Assembly: GCA_026400755.1 (NCBI GenBank)
Contig: JAPLOM010000048.1
Span: 7,085-68,103 of the forward strand
From: Alphaproteobacteria bacterium
GTDB lineage: Bacteria > Pseudomonadota > Alphaproteobacteria > CADEGL01
DNA length: 61,019 bases
Direction of reading: 5' to 3'
Shown piece by piece: positions 45,456-55,213 of the stretch; the first letter of the stretch is position 1, and every line of letters begins with the position of its first letter. Position numbers and translations under genes: made by a program. Under the pieces are notes generated by a model. It worked only from the letters and a program-made list of their open reading frames with translations. It did not search any database and had not been told where the DNA came from.

Positions 45456-46648
45456 GCGCGCGCTGGCGCCGCGGCCAGGCGGGCCACGGGCCGTTCCATG
45501 ATCGGCCAATTCAAGGCCGCTGCCACCAGCCCCATCGCGACGCTGCCCCACCACATCACGTCATAGGAGCCCGTGAGGTCGTAGGCCACGCCCGCCAGCC
45601 ACGAACCCATGAAGCTACCGACCTGGTGCGACAGGAAGACGATGCCGTAGAGCATCGACATATAGGCTGGCCCGAAGATGTAGGCGACGAGCCCGCTGGT
45701 CAGCGGCACAGTGCCGAGCCACAACAAACCCAGCGTGACGGCGAAGACCAGAACCGACGTCTCGCTCAGCGGCATCAGGATGAACACGAGGAACACCAGC
45801 GAGCGCAGCAGATACAGCAGCGCCAGAAGATTCTTCTTTGGATACCGGCCGCCCAGCCAGCCGCAAGCGTAGGTGCCGACGATGTTGCCAAGCCCCACCA
45901 GCGCCAGCGACCACGCGCCGAGCCAGCTGGGCATGGCTTTGTCGGCCAGATAGGCCGGCAGATGCGTGGCAACGAACACGACCTGGAAACCGCAGACGAA
46001 GAAACCGAGGGTCAGCAGGATGAAGCCACGATGGGTCACGGCCTCGCGCAACGCCTCACCCAAACTTTGACGCGTCCCGCCCGCATCGGCCGGCTTTCCC
46101 GCGACACCTGCCGCCAGCGGCATGATCAAAAAAGACGTCAGCGCGAGACCGAGCAGCGCCCCGTGCCAGCCGAAAGAACTCATCAGTTCGTGGCCATACG
46201 GCACGATGGCAAATTGGCCGAACGATCCGCCCGCCGCCGCGATGCCCAGCGCCATGCTGCGCTTCTCCGGCGGCGCGGCACGCCCTACCGCTCCCAGCAC
46301 CGTCGAAAACCCGGCGCCCGCGAGGCCGAAACCGACCAGCACCTGGGCCAGGACGATCTGCGATCCGTCGGTGCCGAAGGCCATGCCCGCGAGGCCGAGT
46401 GCATAAAAGAACGACCCGGCGACGATAACGCGCCCAGTGCCAAGCCGATCCGCCCACGCACCCGCGAAGGGCGCCGCCACGCCCCACAGAAGATTCTGAA
46501 GCCCGATCGCGAAGGCGAAAACGCCGCGGCTGATGTCGAGGTCGACCGTCATCGGCTTCAGGAACAAGCCGAACGATGCGCGCAATCCCGTCGACAAAGT
46601 CAGGATCACTGCGCCGCAGGCGATGATGATCCAGAGCGCGCGCGCCAT
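45452..46648 (-). CDS. Major facilitator superfamily transporter
   Basis: A 398-residue carrier with twelve predicted membrane helices. The early loop contains GAWADRLGTGRVIV, the MFS loop 2-3 motif, and there is a central polar loop (GKPADAGGTRQSLGEALREA, quoted in part). It resembles oxalate/formate- or monocarboxylate-type members (LRASFGLFLKPM at the start), but the substrate cannot be set. A TGGA-type weak ribosome site precedes the ATG. Confidence 0.87.
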   Translation of the reverse strand: MARALWIIIACGAVILTLSTGLRASFGLFLKPMTVDLDISRGVFAFAIGLQNLLWGVAAPFAGAWADRLGTGRVIVAGSFFYALGLAGMAFGTDGSQIVLAQVLVGFGLAGAGFSTVLGAVGRAAPPEKRSMALGIAAAGGSFGQFAIVPYGHELMSSFGWHGALLGLALTSFLIMPLAAGVAGKPADAGGTRQSLGEALREAVTHRGFILLTLGFFVCGFQVVFVATHLPAYLADKAMPSWLGAWSLALVGLGNIVGTYACGWLGGRYPKKNLLALLYLLRSLVFLVFILMPLSETSVLVFAVTLGLLWLGTVPLTSGLVAYIFGPAYMSMLYGIVFLSHQVGSFMGSWLAGVAYDLTGSYDVMWWGSVAMGLVAAALNWPIMERPVARLAAAPARA

Positions 46649-46742
46649 ACGAATCCCCCTCGGTGATGAAGAAGACTCTGCGCCTCACCCCGCCCACAAA
46701 TCAAGCATAGGACCTTTGCGCGACACGCAAACGGTGGAGACT

Positions 46743-48089
46743 TTACTTCGGCGCGTAGGGATTCTTGCTGCGCCGGACGCGGATGCGAATCGGCACGCCG
46801 TCCAGATCGAACGTGTCGCGCAACCCGTTGGCCAGATAACGCAGATACGAGTCGGGCGCCTTGCCCACGCTCAGATTCGTGAACAGGGCAAAGGTCGGTG
46901 GCCGCACCGCCGTCTGCGTCATATAGCGGAACTTGATGCGCCGTCCGCTGACCATGGGCGGCGAGTGACCTTCCAAGGCACCCTCGAGCCAGCGGTTGAG
47001 CGAGCCCGTGGTGACCTCGCGCTCCCAGCGTTCGTGCATGCGGAAGACGGCGGCCATCAGCTTGTCCAGACCTTCGCCGGATGCCGCCGAGATCGTCACG
47101 GCGGCGATCCCCCGCACCTGCGGCAGCGAGGTCTCGATCCTGTCCTTGAGTTCGCGCACAGCCGCGCTGCGGTCGGCCACCAAGTCCCACTTGTTCGCGG
47201 CGATGATGAGCGCACGTCCTTCCTCGATGGCGATCTCGGCAATACGCAGATCGTGACGGTGCAGCATCTCGCGCGCGTCGAGCACCAGGACGACGACGCC
47301 GGCCTTGCCGATGGCGCGCGCGCTGTCATCCACCGCAAGCTGTTCGACGGCTTCACCGAACTTCGCCCGGCGGCGGATGCCCGCGGTATCGACCAGCCGA
47401 AGCAAACGGCCGTCGTAGGTCCAATCGATTTCGATGGCGTCGCGCGTCGTACCGGGCTCGGGACCAGTGATTTGCCGGTCCTCGCCCAAAAGGCGGTTGA
47501 TCAGCGTGGATTTGCCCACGTTGGGCCGGCCGACGATGGCGATCCCGATGCGCCCGGCCGACGTGGGCGCGGCTTCTTCGGCGAACACGCCGCTCTTTTC
47601 GTGCTCAGCGGCGATGGCGTCGTAAAGATCGCCCAAGCCCAAGGCATGTTCGGCCGAGATCGCGACAGGGTCGCCCAGCCCCAGCGAATAGGCTTCGTAA
47701 AACCCGGCGTCGCCGGCCTTCCCTTCACTCTTGTTCGCGATCAGAAGCGTCGGTTTCGACACCGCACGGATGATGTCGGCGAAATGCTCGTCGAGCGGCG
47801 TGATGCCTGCGCGAGCGTCCACCACCATCAGGATCAGGTCGGCTTCGGCCAGCGCACGATCGGTCTGTTCCTTGACGCGCACCTCCAGCCCGTCCTTGCG
47901 TCCCTCTTCCAGACCGGCCGTGTCGATGATGCGGAAAGACAGGCCGCCCAATGAAGCCTCGCCCTCGCGCCAATCGCGCGTCAGGCCCGGCGTGTCGTGA
48001 ACCAGCGCCGAGCGCCGTCCGACCAGGCGGTTGAACAATGTCGACTTGCCGACATTGGGGCGACCGACGATGACCACCGTGTAAGCCAT
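46743..48089 (-). CDS. der: Ribosome biogenesis GTPase Der
   Basis: A 448-residue tandem GTPase (EngA). Two G1 loops read GRPNVGKSTLFNRL near residue 9 and GRPNVGKSTLINRL near residue 191. G3 motifs are DTAG in both halves and NKSE and NKWD are the G4 motifs. A C-terminal KH-like domain ends in basic residues. It acts in 50S subunit maturation. bamB follows upstream in the operon by seven bases, the usual pairing. Confidence 0.95.
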   Translation of the reverse strand: MAYTVVIVGRPNVGKSTLFNRLVGRRSALVHDTPGLTRDWREGEASLGGLSFRIIDTAGLEEGRKDGLEVRVKEQTDRALAEADLILMVVDARAGITPLDEHFADIIRAVSKPTLLIANKSEGKAGDAGFYEAYSLGLGDPVAISAEHALGLGDLYDAIAAEHEKSGVFAEEAAPTSAGRIGIAIVGRPNVGKSTLINRLLGEDRQITGPEPGTTRDAIEIDWTYDGRLLRLVDTAGIRRRAKFGEAVEQLAVDDSARAIGKAGVVVLVLDAREMLHRHDLRIAEIAIEEGRALIIAANKWDLVADRSAAVRELKDRIETSLPQVRGIAAVTISAASGEGLDKLMAAVFRMHERWEREVTTGSLNRWLEGALEGHSPPMVSGRRIKFRYMTQTAVRPPTFALFTNLSVGKAPDSYLRYLANGLRDTFDLDGVPIRIRVRRSKNPYAPK

Positions 48090-48096
48090 CGGCGGC

Positions 48097-49431
48097 CTAT
48101 TTGAACGCGATCAGGTTGCCTTCGTCCGTCAGAACGTAAAGGACGCCCTCGGCGACGATGGGCGGAATACGAATCGGCTCGTCCACGTCAACCTGCCCCA
48201 GGATCTTTCCGTCATAAGGCGAGACGGTCAGGATCTTGCCGTGGGAGCCCGCGACGATCAGGCGATCCGAGGCCAGGACCGGTCCAACCCAGAAAACCTT
48301 GCCCTCCTGCTTTTTCTCGTCGGCCCAAGAGGGAAGCTGCATCACCCACCGGATGCGGCCGTCGCGCCGAGAAATGCAGGCGATCTCGTCCTGGGTGGTC
48401 AGGACGAACACGAATTCGCCGGCGACCCAGGGCGTCTGAACGCTGGGCACTGAGATATCCCAGATGCGCGAGCCCGAACGGATGTCGATCGCAGCCATGC
48501 GGCCGCTGTTGCTGATGGCATAGACGCGCCCGCGGTCGATCACCGGCAGGCCGCGGATGTCGGCCAGGGCGGACACGGCATCGGCGCGGCGCACCGCGGT
48601 CAGCGTGTCGGTCCAGCTCTGCCGTCCGTTGTCGATGCGGAGCGCGACCAGTTCACCGGAGGTATAGGGTGCGACGACGGTCGAGCCTTCGACCGCCGGG
48701 CTGGAGCCGCCGAGAAGCGCGGCCACCTCGGCGATGCCGGCATTGGACCACAGCTTCGCGCCGTCGCGCGCATCCAGCGCGTGGAGCTGGTTGTCGACAC
48801 TGACCGCGAAGATGCGGCTGGCGGAGACGGTCGGGCCGGAACGCACCGGCGCGGTCACCGACTGCCGCCAGATGATGTCGCCCGTCTGCGCGTTGAGCGC
48901 CAACGCCTCGGCCGCGCCCGTGGTGACGTAAACTCGTCCCGCATCGTAGGCCATGCCGCCGCCGAAGGCGTCTTCCTCGGCCTCTTCGGGCACGACGATC
49001 ACCCGCCACAGGCGCTTGCCCGTCCCCGTCTCGTAGGCGGTGACATGATTCTCGGTGTCCATCGTGAACACCTTGCCCTCGGCCACGATAGGCTGAGCCA
49101 GCAGGCGGCGCTCGTCCGACGACCCTTCGCCGATCTTGATCGACCAAGCCTTCTTGGGAACGTTCGCGACTGTCAGATGGTGCATGGCGTGGTCGGCATA
49201 ACCGCCGGTCTGCGGCCATGTCGGATTCACCTCGGGCGGCGGCAGGCGCACGGCCAAGTCGCCGATGCGCGGATCGGGCTCGAGCTTCTTTTCGAGCAGC
49301 ATGACCGGGATGCGCTCACCGGGCAGCGGCTCTTTCTTCTTCTTCTCGAAAAGCCCGCAGCCGCCAAGCGCAACGGCGAGCGCGACGGTCAGAAGGACGG
49401 GACGAAAGGCAAAGCCGCGCATGAGCCTCAC
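48097..49431 (-). CDS. bamB: BamB-like PQQ-repeat beta-propeller lipoprotein
   Basis: A 444-residue lipoprotein with a signal ending ALGGC (Cys25). PQQ-type blades repeat through the chain, for example TAYETGTGKRLWR, LALNAQTGDIIWR, HALDARDGAKLW and AAIDIRSGSRIWD. BamB is the propeller subunit of the outer-membrane protein insertion machine. The position between der and a YfgM-like gene supports this. The start overlaps the YfgM-like stop by four bases. Confidence 0.87.
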   Translation of the reverse strand: MRLMRGFAFRPVLLTVALAVALGGCGLFEKKKKEPLPGERIPVMLLEKKLEPDPRIGDLAVRLPPPEVNPTWPQTGGYADHAMHHLTVANVPKKAWSIKIGEGSSDERRLLAQPIVAEGKVFTMDTENHVTAYETGTGKRLWRVIVVPEEAEEDAFGGGMAYDAGRVYVTTGAAEALALNAQTGDIIWRQSVTAPVRSGPTVSASRIFAVSVDNQLHALDARDGAKLWSNAGIAEVAALLGGSSPAVEGSTVVAPYTSGELVALRIDNGRQSWTDTLTAVRRADAVSALADIRGLPVIDRGRVYAISNSGRMAAIDIRSGSRIWDISVPSVQTPWVAGEFVFVLTTQDEIACISRRDGRIRWVMQLPSWADEKKQEGKVFWVGPVLASDRLIVAGSHGKILTVSPYDGKILGQVDVDEPIRIPPIVAEGVLYVLTDEGNLIAFK

Positions 49432-50072
49432 GGGCCCAGGGAGGCCAGCATCTCGGTGGCGCGGGCGCGAAGCGCGGGCGGCGCGTTCTGGTCGTCGGCG
49501 ACGGCCTTGTACGCCTCCTTCGCGCCAGCGATATCGCCCACGCGCATGGCCAGAAGCGCGGTCGCCTCGCGCGCGGAAAAGCGCCAGGGATTGTCATCGG
49601 CCAAAAGCGGCTTCAAACGGGCCCGGCCTTCCGCCGGATCGACCTTGTCCAGATCGTGCATGACCGACAGCAGCACGGCCAGATCGCGCAAGGAACGCTT
49701 GGCGCTCGAATCGTTGGCCAGCTCGTCATAGGCCCGCTGCGCGCCCGCCGCGTCTCCCGCCTGGGCACGCATGCCAGCCTCCTCCAGGCGCGCCAACGCG
49801 CCGTAGTCGCCGCCCGCGTCCTTGGCAAGGGCGGCGAACGCGTCGGCCGCCTCGGGAATCTTGTTCTCCGCGATCAACATCATGCCGGCGGCATAGCGCT
49901 CGCTTTCGGCCGCGCGCTCCTTCCGCTCGTGATCGCGCCAGGCCACCGTGCCGGCCGTGGCCACCACGAGCGCCACCGCGGCGCCGATGACGTACTTGCC
50001 GTACTTCGCCCACAGCTTCGCGTAGCGCTCGGTACGGATCTCCTCTTCGACTTCGCGGAAGATGTCGGTCAC
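49428..50072 (-). CDS. YfgM-like tetratricopeptide membrane protein
   Basis: A 214-residue protein. A cytoplasmic N-terminus (VTDIFREVEEEIRTERY) leads to one membrane helix around residues 27-45 and a periplasmic helical-repeat region (AGGDYGALARLEEAGM, AGDAAGAQRAYDEL) of the TPR_21 type. YfgM works with the Sec translocon and periplasmic chaperones. I chose GTG at 50072 because GGAG lies nine bases upstream; the open frame reaches 50144 without a ribosome site. Confidence 0.78.
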   Translation of the reverse strand: MTDIFREVEEEIRTERYAKLWAKYGKYVIGAAVALVVATAGTVAWRDHERKERAAESERYAAGMMLIAENKIPEAADAFAALAKDAGGDYGALARLEEAGMRAQAGDAAGAQRAYDELANDSSAKRSLRDLAVLLSVMHDLDKVDPAEGRARLKPLLADDNPWRFSAREATALLAMRVGDIAGAKEAYKAVADDQNAPPALRARATEMLASLGP

Positions 50073-50304
50073 GTGAAAATTCTCCAAGGGGGGCGGCGTC
50101 GAAGGGGCCCCAACATAGCCCGCCGCCGGGCGCGAGGTAAACATGGGGATGGGGCCAAGGCGGCCTCAAAATGGCCAAAAAGGTCAGTGGGTTACGCCCG
50201 CCTTCTGGGTCCCCGCGGGCACCGCGGCAGCCACCCTTCGCCTGGACTCGAATCCGGATTTGGGGAACACTGTCGCCGTCGAAAACGTGAGGGAGAAGCG
50301 CTTC

Positions 50305-50652
50305 ATGACGACGTTGGTCCGCCTGGCGGATTATCGGCTTCGTCGAAGCTGCATCTTCTTCAACCGGATCGAACTCAACCAATTGCTGTCTGTCTACAGC
50401 CGCCGCGTCGCACGGGGCGAATGGCGGGATTACGCCATCGACCACCGCAAGGGCGTGGCCGTGTTTTCGTTTTTCCGCCACGCCTCAGCCCGGCCGATCT
50501 ATACGCTGATGAAGTTCGCGCCGGGCGCCCGGCGGCGCGGCGACTATGTCCTGACCCACGAAGGACGGCGCATCAAGGAAGGCCGCAATCTGGCCGATGT
50601 CCTGGCCGTTCTGCGCACCCCGGCCCTGTCCGTGGTGTCGAAATCGCATTGA
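50305..50652 (+). CDS. DUF2794 family protein
   Basis: A 115-residue protein starting MTTLVRLADYRL, with FFNRIELNQLLSVYSRRVARGEWRDYAID (quoted in part) and VFSFFRHASARPIYTL, the blocks of DUF2794, a family of alphaproteobacteria. Function unknown. GGGAGAAG lies eight bases before the ATG at 50305; the frame is open to 50143, but that part has no family similarity I recognise. Confidence 0.75.
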   Translation: MTTLVRLADYRLRRSCIFFNRIELNQLLSVYSRRVARGEWRDYAIDHRKGVAVFSFFRHASARPIYTLMKFAPGARRRGDYVLTHEGRRIKEGRNLADVLAVLRTPALSVVSKSH

Positions 50653-50701
50653 CGACGCCGATCCGTTTCACAGGCCAAAAAACAGAAACCAGGAGCACCC
50701 C

Positions 50702-51583
50702 ATGCCTGACGACATGAGCGCGGATATCCGCGGCATCCAGAACATCACCGGCCCGATTTGGCGCCGCAGATTCATGGTCACCTCCGCCTTCGCGGCGGGC
50801 TTCGCCCTGGCCGTCCGGCCGGTGGCCGGGCAATCGGTCATCACAACCGACACCACTGGCCTGACCACGGGCGACGTGAAGATTCCCGTCGCGGGTGGGG
50901 TGGCCAACGGCTATTTCGCGCATCCGGCCAGCGGCGGCCCGTTCGCCACGGTCCTGGTCATCCACGAGATCTTCAGCGTGCATGAGCACATCAAGGACGT
51001 CGTGCGCCGTCTGGCCAAGGCCGGCTACTACGCGATCGCGCCCGACCTGTTTTCCCGCGTCGGCGACGTAGGCAGCCTGAAGACGATCGACGAGATCCGC
51101 CCGGTGGTGGCCAAGGTGTACGACAAGGACGCCATGGCCGATCTCGATTCGACGGTCGCCTTCGCCAAGAGCAGCGGCAAGGCCAACACGGACAAGCTGG
51201 GCGTCACCGGCTTCTGCGCCGGCGGCCGCTACACCTGGATGTACGCCGCGCGCAATCCGAACCTGAAAGCCGCCGTGGCCTGGTACGGCCCGGTGGTGGG
51301 CCAAGCCAGCGAGACGCGCCCGACCAGTCCGATCGACGTGGTCGCCAATCTGAAATGCCCGGTCTTGGGCCTCTATGGCGGCGCGGACACCGGCATTCCG
51401 AACGACACGGTCGAGCAGATGAAGGCCGCCATGCAAAAGGCCGGCAAGGTCGGCGAGTTCATGGTCTATCCGGACACGCCGCACGCCTTCAACGCGGACT
51501 ACCGCCCCTCCTACCGCGAGGCGCCGGCCAAGGACGCGTGGCAGAAGATGCTGGACTGGTTCAAGAAGTACGGCGTGGCCTGA
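50702..51583 (+). CDS. Dienelactone hydrolase family protein with Tat-like signal
   Basis: A 293-residue alpha/beta hydrolase. The N-terminus has RRRFMVTSAFAAGFALA, which looks like a twin-arginine export signal. C172 in TGFCAGGR is the nucleophile, as in dienelactone hydrolase. Asp in GGADTGIP and His in DTPHAFNADY complete the triad. AGGAG precedes the ATG at 50702. It probably hydrolyses a lactone or ester; exported members are widespread and mostly uncharacterised. Confidence 0.82.
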   Translation: MPDDMSADIRGIQNITGPIWRRRFMVTSAFAAGFALAVRPVAGQSVITTDTTGLTTGDVKIPVAGGVANGYFAHPASGGPFATVLVIHEIFSVHEHIKDVVRRLAKAGYYAIAPDLFSRVGDVGSLKTIDEIRPVVAKVYDKDAMADLDSTVAFAKSSGKANTDKLGVTGFCAGGRYTWMYAARNPNLKAAVAWYGPVVGQASETRPTSPIDVVANLKCPVLGLYGGADTGIPNDTVEQMKAAMQKAGKVGEFMVYPDTPHAFNADYRPSYREAPAKDAWQKMLDWFKKYGVA

Positions 51584-51587
51584 CGCA

Positions 51588-52199
51588 TCAAGTCTTGGCG
51601 AGGCCGAAGGACGAACGCATCAGTCCTTCGGTCTCGGCCATCATTTCGTCGAACAACGAAAGCTGATCCGGCCAGTGCAGATGGGCCGCGCTTTCGGCCT
51701 GGCCGGATGCGACCTTCCATTTGAGTCCGAGATGAGCGGCGACACGGCGCATGGCCGTGTTCTCCGGCATGCACAGAAGTTCGACGTCGGAGACGAAGCG
51801 GTTGCGCACAATCGTCATGGCGCGGCGCAGAAGCGCCGTGCCCACACCGCGGCGGCGGAATTCGGCTTCGACGCTCAGGCCGATCTCGCCGGTACGCACC
51901 AGTTGGCCGCGGTTCCAGGACAGATGCGCGGCGGCGCGCACCTCACCGTCGACGAAATAGGCAATCACCACGCCGCCGAACCAATCCAGCGAATCGACAT
52001 AGGCCGAGACGGCCTCGTCGTTCAGGTAACCCTGGAAGCGCAGCAACCGGTCCTCGGCGTCCAGGCGCAAGAGATGCGCCGCGAACAGCGCGCGCTCCAC
52101 CGGCCACAAACGCCGGATGCTGCCCTCCGCGGGAAACGCACGCGGGACAGCCGGGTCGGTCACGGTTGGGGTCGGGTGGCCCACGGCTTGATCCTGCAT
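51588..52199 (-). CDS. GNAT family N-acetyltransferase
   Basis: A 203-residue protein with a GNAT fold. The acetyl-CoA loop is VEAEFRRRGVGTALLRRAM around the middle, preceded by the strand GEIGLSVEAEF and followed by LLCMPENTAMRRVAAHLG. Target unknown. The ATG at 52199 is used here; TTG at 52217 with AAGG eight bases upstream is an equally possible start. It converges on the dienelactone hydrolase gene. Confidence 0.75.
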   Translation of the reverse strand: MQDQAVGHPTPTVTDPAVPRAFPAEGSIRRLWPVERALFAAHLLRLDAEDRLLRFQGYLNDEAVSAYVDSLDWFGGVVIAYFVDGEVRAAAHLSWNRGQLVRTGEIGLSVEAEFRRRGVGTALLRRAMTIVRNRFVSDVELLCMPENTAMRRVAAHLGLKWKVASGQAESAAHLHWPDQLSLFDEMMAETEGLMRSSFGLAKT

Positions 52200-52201
52200 G
52201 T

Positions 52202-52264
52202 TGCGATGCACAATCAATATATGGGCCTTAAGGAAGGGCTTTCACCCCTCTATTGTGCAATGCA
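52202..52264. promoter_or_regulatory. Inverted repeat upstream of the GNAT gene
   Basis: TGCGATGCACAAT (52202-52214) and ATTGTGCAATGCA (52252-52264) are inverted copies, 11 of 13 bases matching with 8 contiguous, separated by 37 AT-richer bases. The span covers the region where the GNAT promoter should be, so a looping repressor or dimer sites are plausible. Confidence 0.35.
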
Positions 52265-52308
52265 CTCGTGAAAAGGTCGCAAAACCCTTCACCATGGATT
52301 CCAAGGGC

Positions 52309-52671
52309 TTAGCGCGTCTTGGGCAAAGCCTTTTCATATTGCTCGGTCTTGAAGCCGACCAGCAGCTTGCCGCCCGTCTCCAACACCGGCCGCTTGATCA
52401 TCGACGGTTGGGCCAGCATCAGCGCGACGGCCTTCTTTTCATTCAGCCCCACCTGGTCTCTGTCCGGCAGCTTGCGGAAGGTGGTACCCGCGCGGTTCAG
52501 CAGCGTCTCCCACCCCGCCTCGCGCGCCCAATCCTCGAGCGTGGCCCGCTCGATGCCCGACGCCTTGTAGTCGTGGAACGCATATTCGACGCCGCGCGCC
52601 TCGAGCCACGCGCGCGCCTTCTTCATCGTGTCGCAGTTCTTGATGCCGTAGATGGTGATGGGTTGGGCCAT
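52309..52671 (-). CDS. ArsC/Spx/YffB-family reductase-like protein
   Basis: A 120-residue thioredoxin-fold protein. It begins ITIYGIKNCDTMKKARAWL, with a single cysteine where Spx and ArsC have theirs. SMIKRPVLETGGKLLVGF is the family's C-terminal block. It may be a glutathione-dependent reductase or arsenate-reductase-like protein; no arsenic genes are adjacent. Separate from the AKR gene by about 54 bases. Confidence 0.82.
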   Translation of the reverse strand: MAQPITIYGIKNCDTMKKARAWLEARGVEYAFHDYKASGIERATLEDWAREAGWETLLNRAGTTFRKLPDRDQVGLNEKKAVALMLAQPSMIKRPVLETGGKLLVGFKTEQYEKALPKTR

Positions 52672-52725
52672 GGTTTCTCTCTCTCTCTCGCTGCGTCCTG
52701 ATGCGGTCTTACTCGTCGCGCGCCA

Positions 52726-53604
52726 TCAGGCCGGGCCGGCGCTGATGATGGTGTCCAGTTCCTTCATCGCATCATCCGCGAGCTGGAGGCCGGCCGCGGC
52801 GAGATTTTCCCGCAAATGGGCGACGGACGAGGTGCCGGGGATCAGCAGGATGTTGGGCGCGCGGCGGAGCAGCCAAGCCAGCGCCACCTGCATGGGCGTG
52901 GCGCCGAGGCGCTTCGCCACGTTGGACAAGGCGGACGACTGCAATGGATTGAACCCGCCGAGCGGGAAGAACGGCACATAGGGAATGCCGTCGCGGGCCA
53001 GACCGTCGATCATCGCATCGTCTCCGCGCTGCGCCAGGTTATACGAGTTCTGAACGCAGACGATCTTGCAGATGCGACGGCCTTCCGAGATCTGTGCCGG
53101 CGTGACGTTGCTAAGCCCGATATGACGCACGAGCCCCTTGCGCTGCAGCTCGGCCACGGCCGTGAGCGGCGCCTCGATCGAGCCCTCGGCGGGGCCATGT
53201 ATATCGAACATGGCACGCAAGTTGACGACCTCAAGAACGTCCAGGCCGAGATTGCGCAAATTGTCGTGGACCGCCTGGGTCAGTTCTTCGCGCGAGAAGG
53301 CCGGAATCCATGACGCATCTTTGCCACGCCGCGCGCTGATCTTGGTGACGATGACCAGATCCTTGGGATAGGGATGCAGCGCCTCGCGAATGATCTCGTT
53401 GGTGATATGCGGCCCGTAGAAATCACTGGTGTCGATATGGTTCACACCGTTCGAGATCGCTTCGCGCAACACGGCAAGCGCGGCGCCGCGATCCTTGGGA
53501 GGTCCGAACACGCCCGGCCCGGCGAGCTGCATAGCGCCATAGCCGAGCCGCTTCACGCTACGATCACCGAGAAGGAAGGTGCCGGATTGGTCGACGCTCG
53601 ACAT
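52726..53604 (-). CDS. Aldo/keto reductase (YdbC-like)
   Basis: A 292-residue TIM-barrel oxidoreductase. HIDTSDFYGP supplies Asp and Tyr and VIVTKI the Lys of the tetrad. Where most members have a His in DLYxxH, this one reads LEVVNLRAM, so that position is Arg, as in the YdbC-like subgroup. The NADP-binding end LIPGTSSVAHLRENLAA is intact. The ATG at 53604 follows AGGAG; the frame is open to 53670. Confidence 0.83.
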   Translation of the reverse strand: MSSVDQSGTFLLGDRSVKRLGYGAMQLAGPGVFGPPKDRGAALAVLREAISNGVNHIDTSDFYGPHITNEIIREALHPYPKDLVIVTKISARRGKDASWIPAFSREELTQAVHDNLRNLGLDVLEVVNLRAMFDIHGPAEGSIEAPLTAVAELQRKGLVRHIGLSNVTPAQISEGRRICKIVCVQNSYNLAQRGDDAMIDGLARDGIPYVPFFPLGGFNPLQSSALSNVAKRLGATPMQVALAWLLRRAPNILLIPGTSSVAHLRENLAAAGLQLADDAMKELDTIISAGPA

Positions 53605-53656
53605 GAGCGATCTCCTGTAAGGACTCGCCGAACTTACGCCATCGCCGCCGTTACCC

Positions 53657-55204
53657 CTACTCCCACTCAATCGTCCCGGGCGGCTTGGACGTGCAATCGT
53701 AGGTCACGCGGTTGATGCCGCGCACCTCGTTGACGATGCGGGTCGCGACGCGCGACAGGAAGGCGTGCTCGAAGGGATAGGAATCGGCCGTCATGCCGTC
53801 GGTCGAGGTGACGGCGCGCAGCGCGCAGACGTTTTCATAGGAGCGCGCGTCACCCATGACGCCCACGGTGCGCACGGGCAGGAGAACGGCAAAGGCCTGC
53901 CAGATGGCGTCGTAGAGGCCAGCGGCGCGGATCTCTTCCAGATAGATCGCATCGGCCTTGCGCAGAACCTCCAGCGCCTCGGGGGTGATGGCGCCCAACA
54001 CGCGGATGGCCAAGCCCGGGCCGGGGAACGGGTGGCGGCCGACCAGCGTGTGCGGCAGGTCCAGTTCGCGGCCCAGCGCCCGAACCTCGTCCTTGAACAG
54101 TTCGCGCAAGGGTTCGACCAGCTTCATCTTCATACGCGCGGGCAGGCCGCCCACGTTGTGGTGGCTCTTGATCGTCACGCTGGGACCGCCCGAGGGGGCA
54201 ATCGATTCGATCACGTCGGGGTAGAGCGTGCCTTGCGCGAGGAAATCGGCGCCGCCGATCTTCTTCGCTTCCTCATCGAACACATCGATGAAGGTGGCGC
54301 CGATGATCTTGCGCTTCTGCTCGGGGTCCGACACGCCGGCCAGGCGCGTGAGGAACAGGTCGCTGGCGTCGCGGTGGACCAGCGGGATGTTGTAGTGGCC
54401 GCGGAACAGGCGCACCACCTCCTCCGCCTCGCCCGCGCGCAGCAGGCCGTGGTCGACGAAGATGCAGGTGAGCTGACTGCCGATGGCCTCGTGGATCAGG
54501 ACAGCCGCGACGGAGGAATCGACGCCACCCGACAGGCCGCAGACGACGCGACCCTTGCCGACCTGGGCGCGGATGCGCTCGATCGCCTGAGCGCGGAAGG
54601 CGGCCATCGACCATTCGGCCTTGCAGCCCGCGACGCCGTGGGTGAACGCCTTGATGAGGTCACCACCGTGCGCGGTGTGCACCACTTCGGGATGGAACAT
54701 GGAGCCGTAATAGCGGCGCTTGTCGTCGCCGATCAGCGCGAAGGGCGCGCCTTCGCTGGTGCCTAGAACATGGAAGCCTTCGGGCATGCGCGTCACACGG
54801 TCGCCGTGGCTCATCCACACGGTCTCGTGGCCGCCCTTCTTCCACGCGCCGTTGAAGAGCGGGCTGTCCGCGATCAGGTCGACCACGGCGCGGCCGAACT
54901 CGCGGTGGTCCGAACCCTGCACTTCGCCGCCCAACTGGGCGCACATCGTCTGCTGGCCATAGCAGATGCCGAACACGGGCACGCCCAACTCGAACACCGC
55001 CTTCGGCGCGCGCGGGGTGTTCGCCTCGGTCACCGAGGCCGGGCCGCCGGACAGGATGACAGCCTTGGGCGCGAAGGCGCGCACCCGGTCGTCGCCCACG
55101 CTGTAAGGCAGGATCTCGCAATAGACGCCGCTTTCGCGCACGCGGCGCGCGATGAGCTGGGTCACTTGCGAGCCGAAATCGAGGATGAGAACGCGGTCGG
55201 TCAT
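53657..55204 (-). CDS. guaA: GMP synthase (glutamine-hydrolysing)
   Basis: A 515-residue two-domain enzyme converting XMP to GMP. The class I amidotransferase domain has C81 in VFGICYGQQ and a His-x-Glu later (MFHPEVVHT). The ATP pyrophosphatase loop is [15 protein letters not shown] and the C-terminal dimerisation domain ends KPPGTIEWE. It lies in one minus-strand group with rsmB and guaB. Confidence 0.97.
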   Translation of the reverse strand: MTDRVLILDFGSQVTQLIARRVRESGVYCEILPYSVGDDRVRAFAPKAVILSGGPASVTEANTPRAPKAVFELGVPVFGICYGQQTMCAQLGGEVQGSDHREFGRAVVDLIADSPLFNGAWKKGGHETVWMSHGDRVTRMPEGFHVLGTSEGAPFALIGDDKRRYYGSMFHPEVVHTAHGGDLIKAFTHGVAGCKAEWSMAAFRAQAIERIRAQVGKGRVVCGLSGGVDSSVAAVLIHEAIGSQLTCIFVDHGLLRAGEAEEVVRLFRGHYNIPLVHRDASDLFLTRLAGVSDPEQKRKIIGATFIDVFDEEAKKIGGADFLAQGTLYPDVIESIAPSGGPSVTIKSHHNVGGLPARMKMKLVEPLRELFKDEVRALGRELDLPHTLVGRHPFPGPGLAIRVLGAITPEALEVLRKADAIYLEEIRAAGLYDAIWQAFAVLLPVRTVGVMGDARSYENVCALRAVTSTDGMTADSYPFEHAFLSRVATRIVNEVRGINRVTYDCTSKPPGTIEWE

Positions 55205-55213
55205 GTCGAAGCC

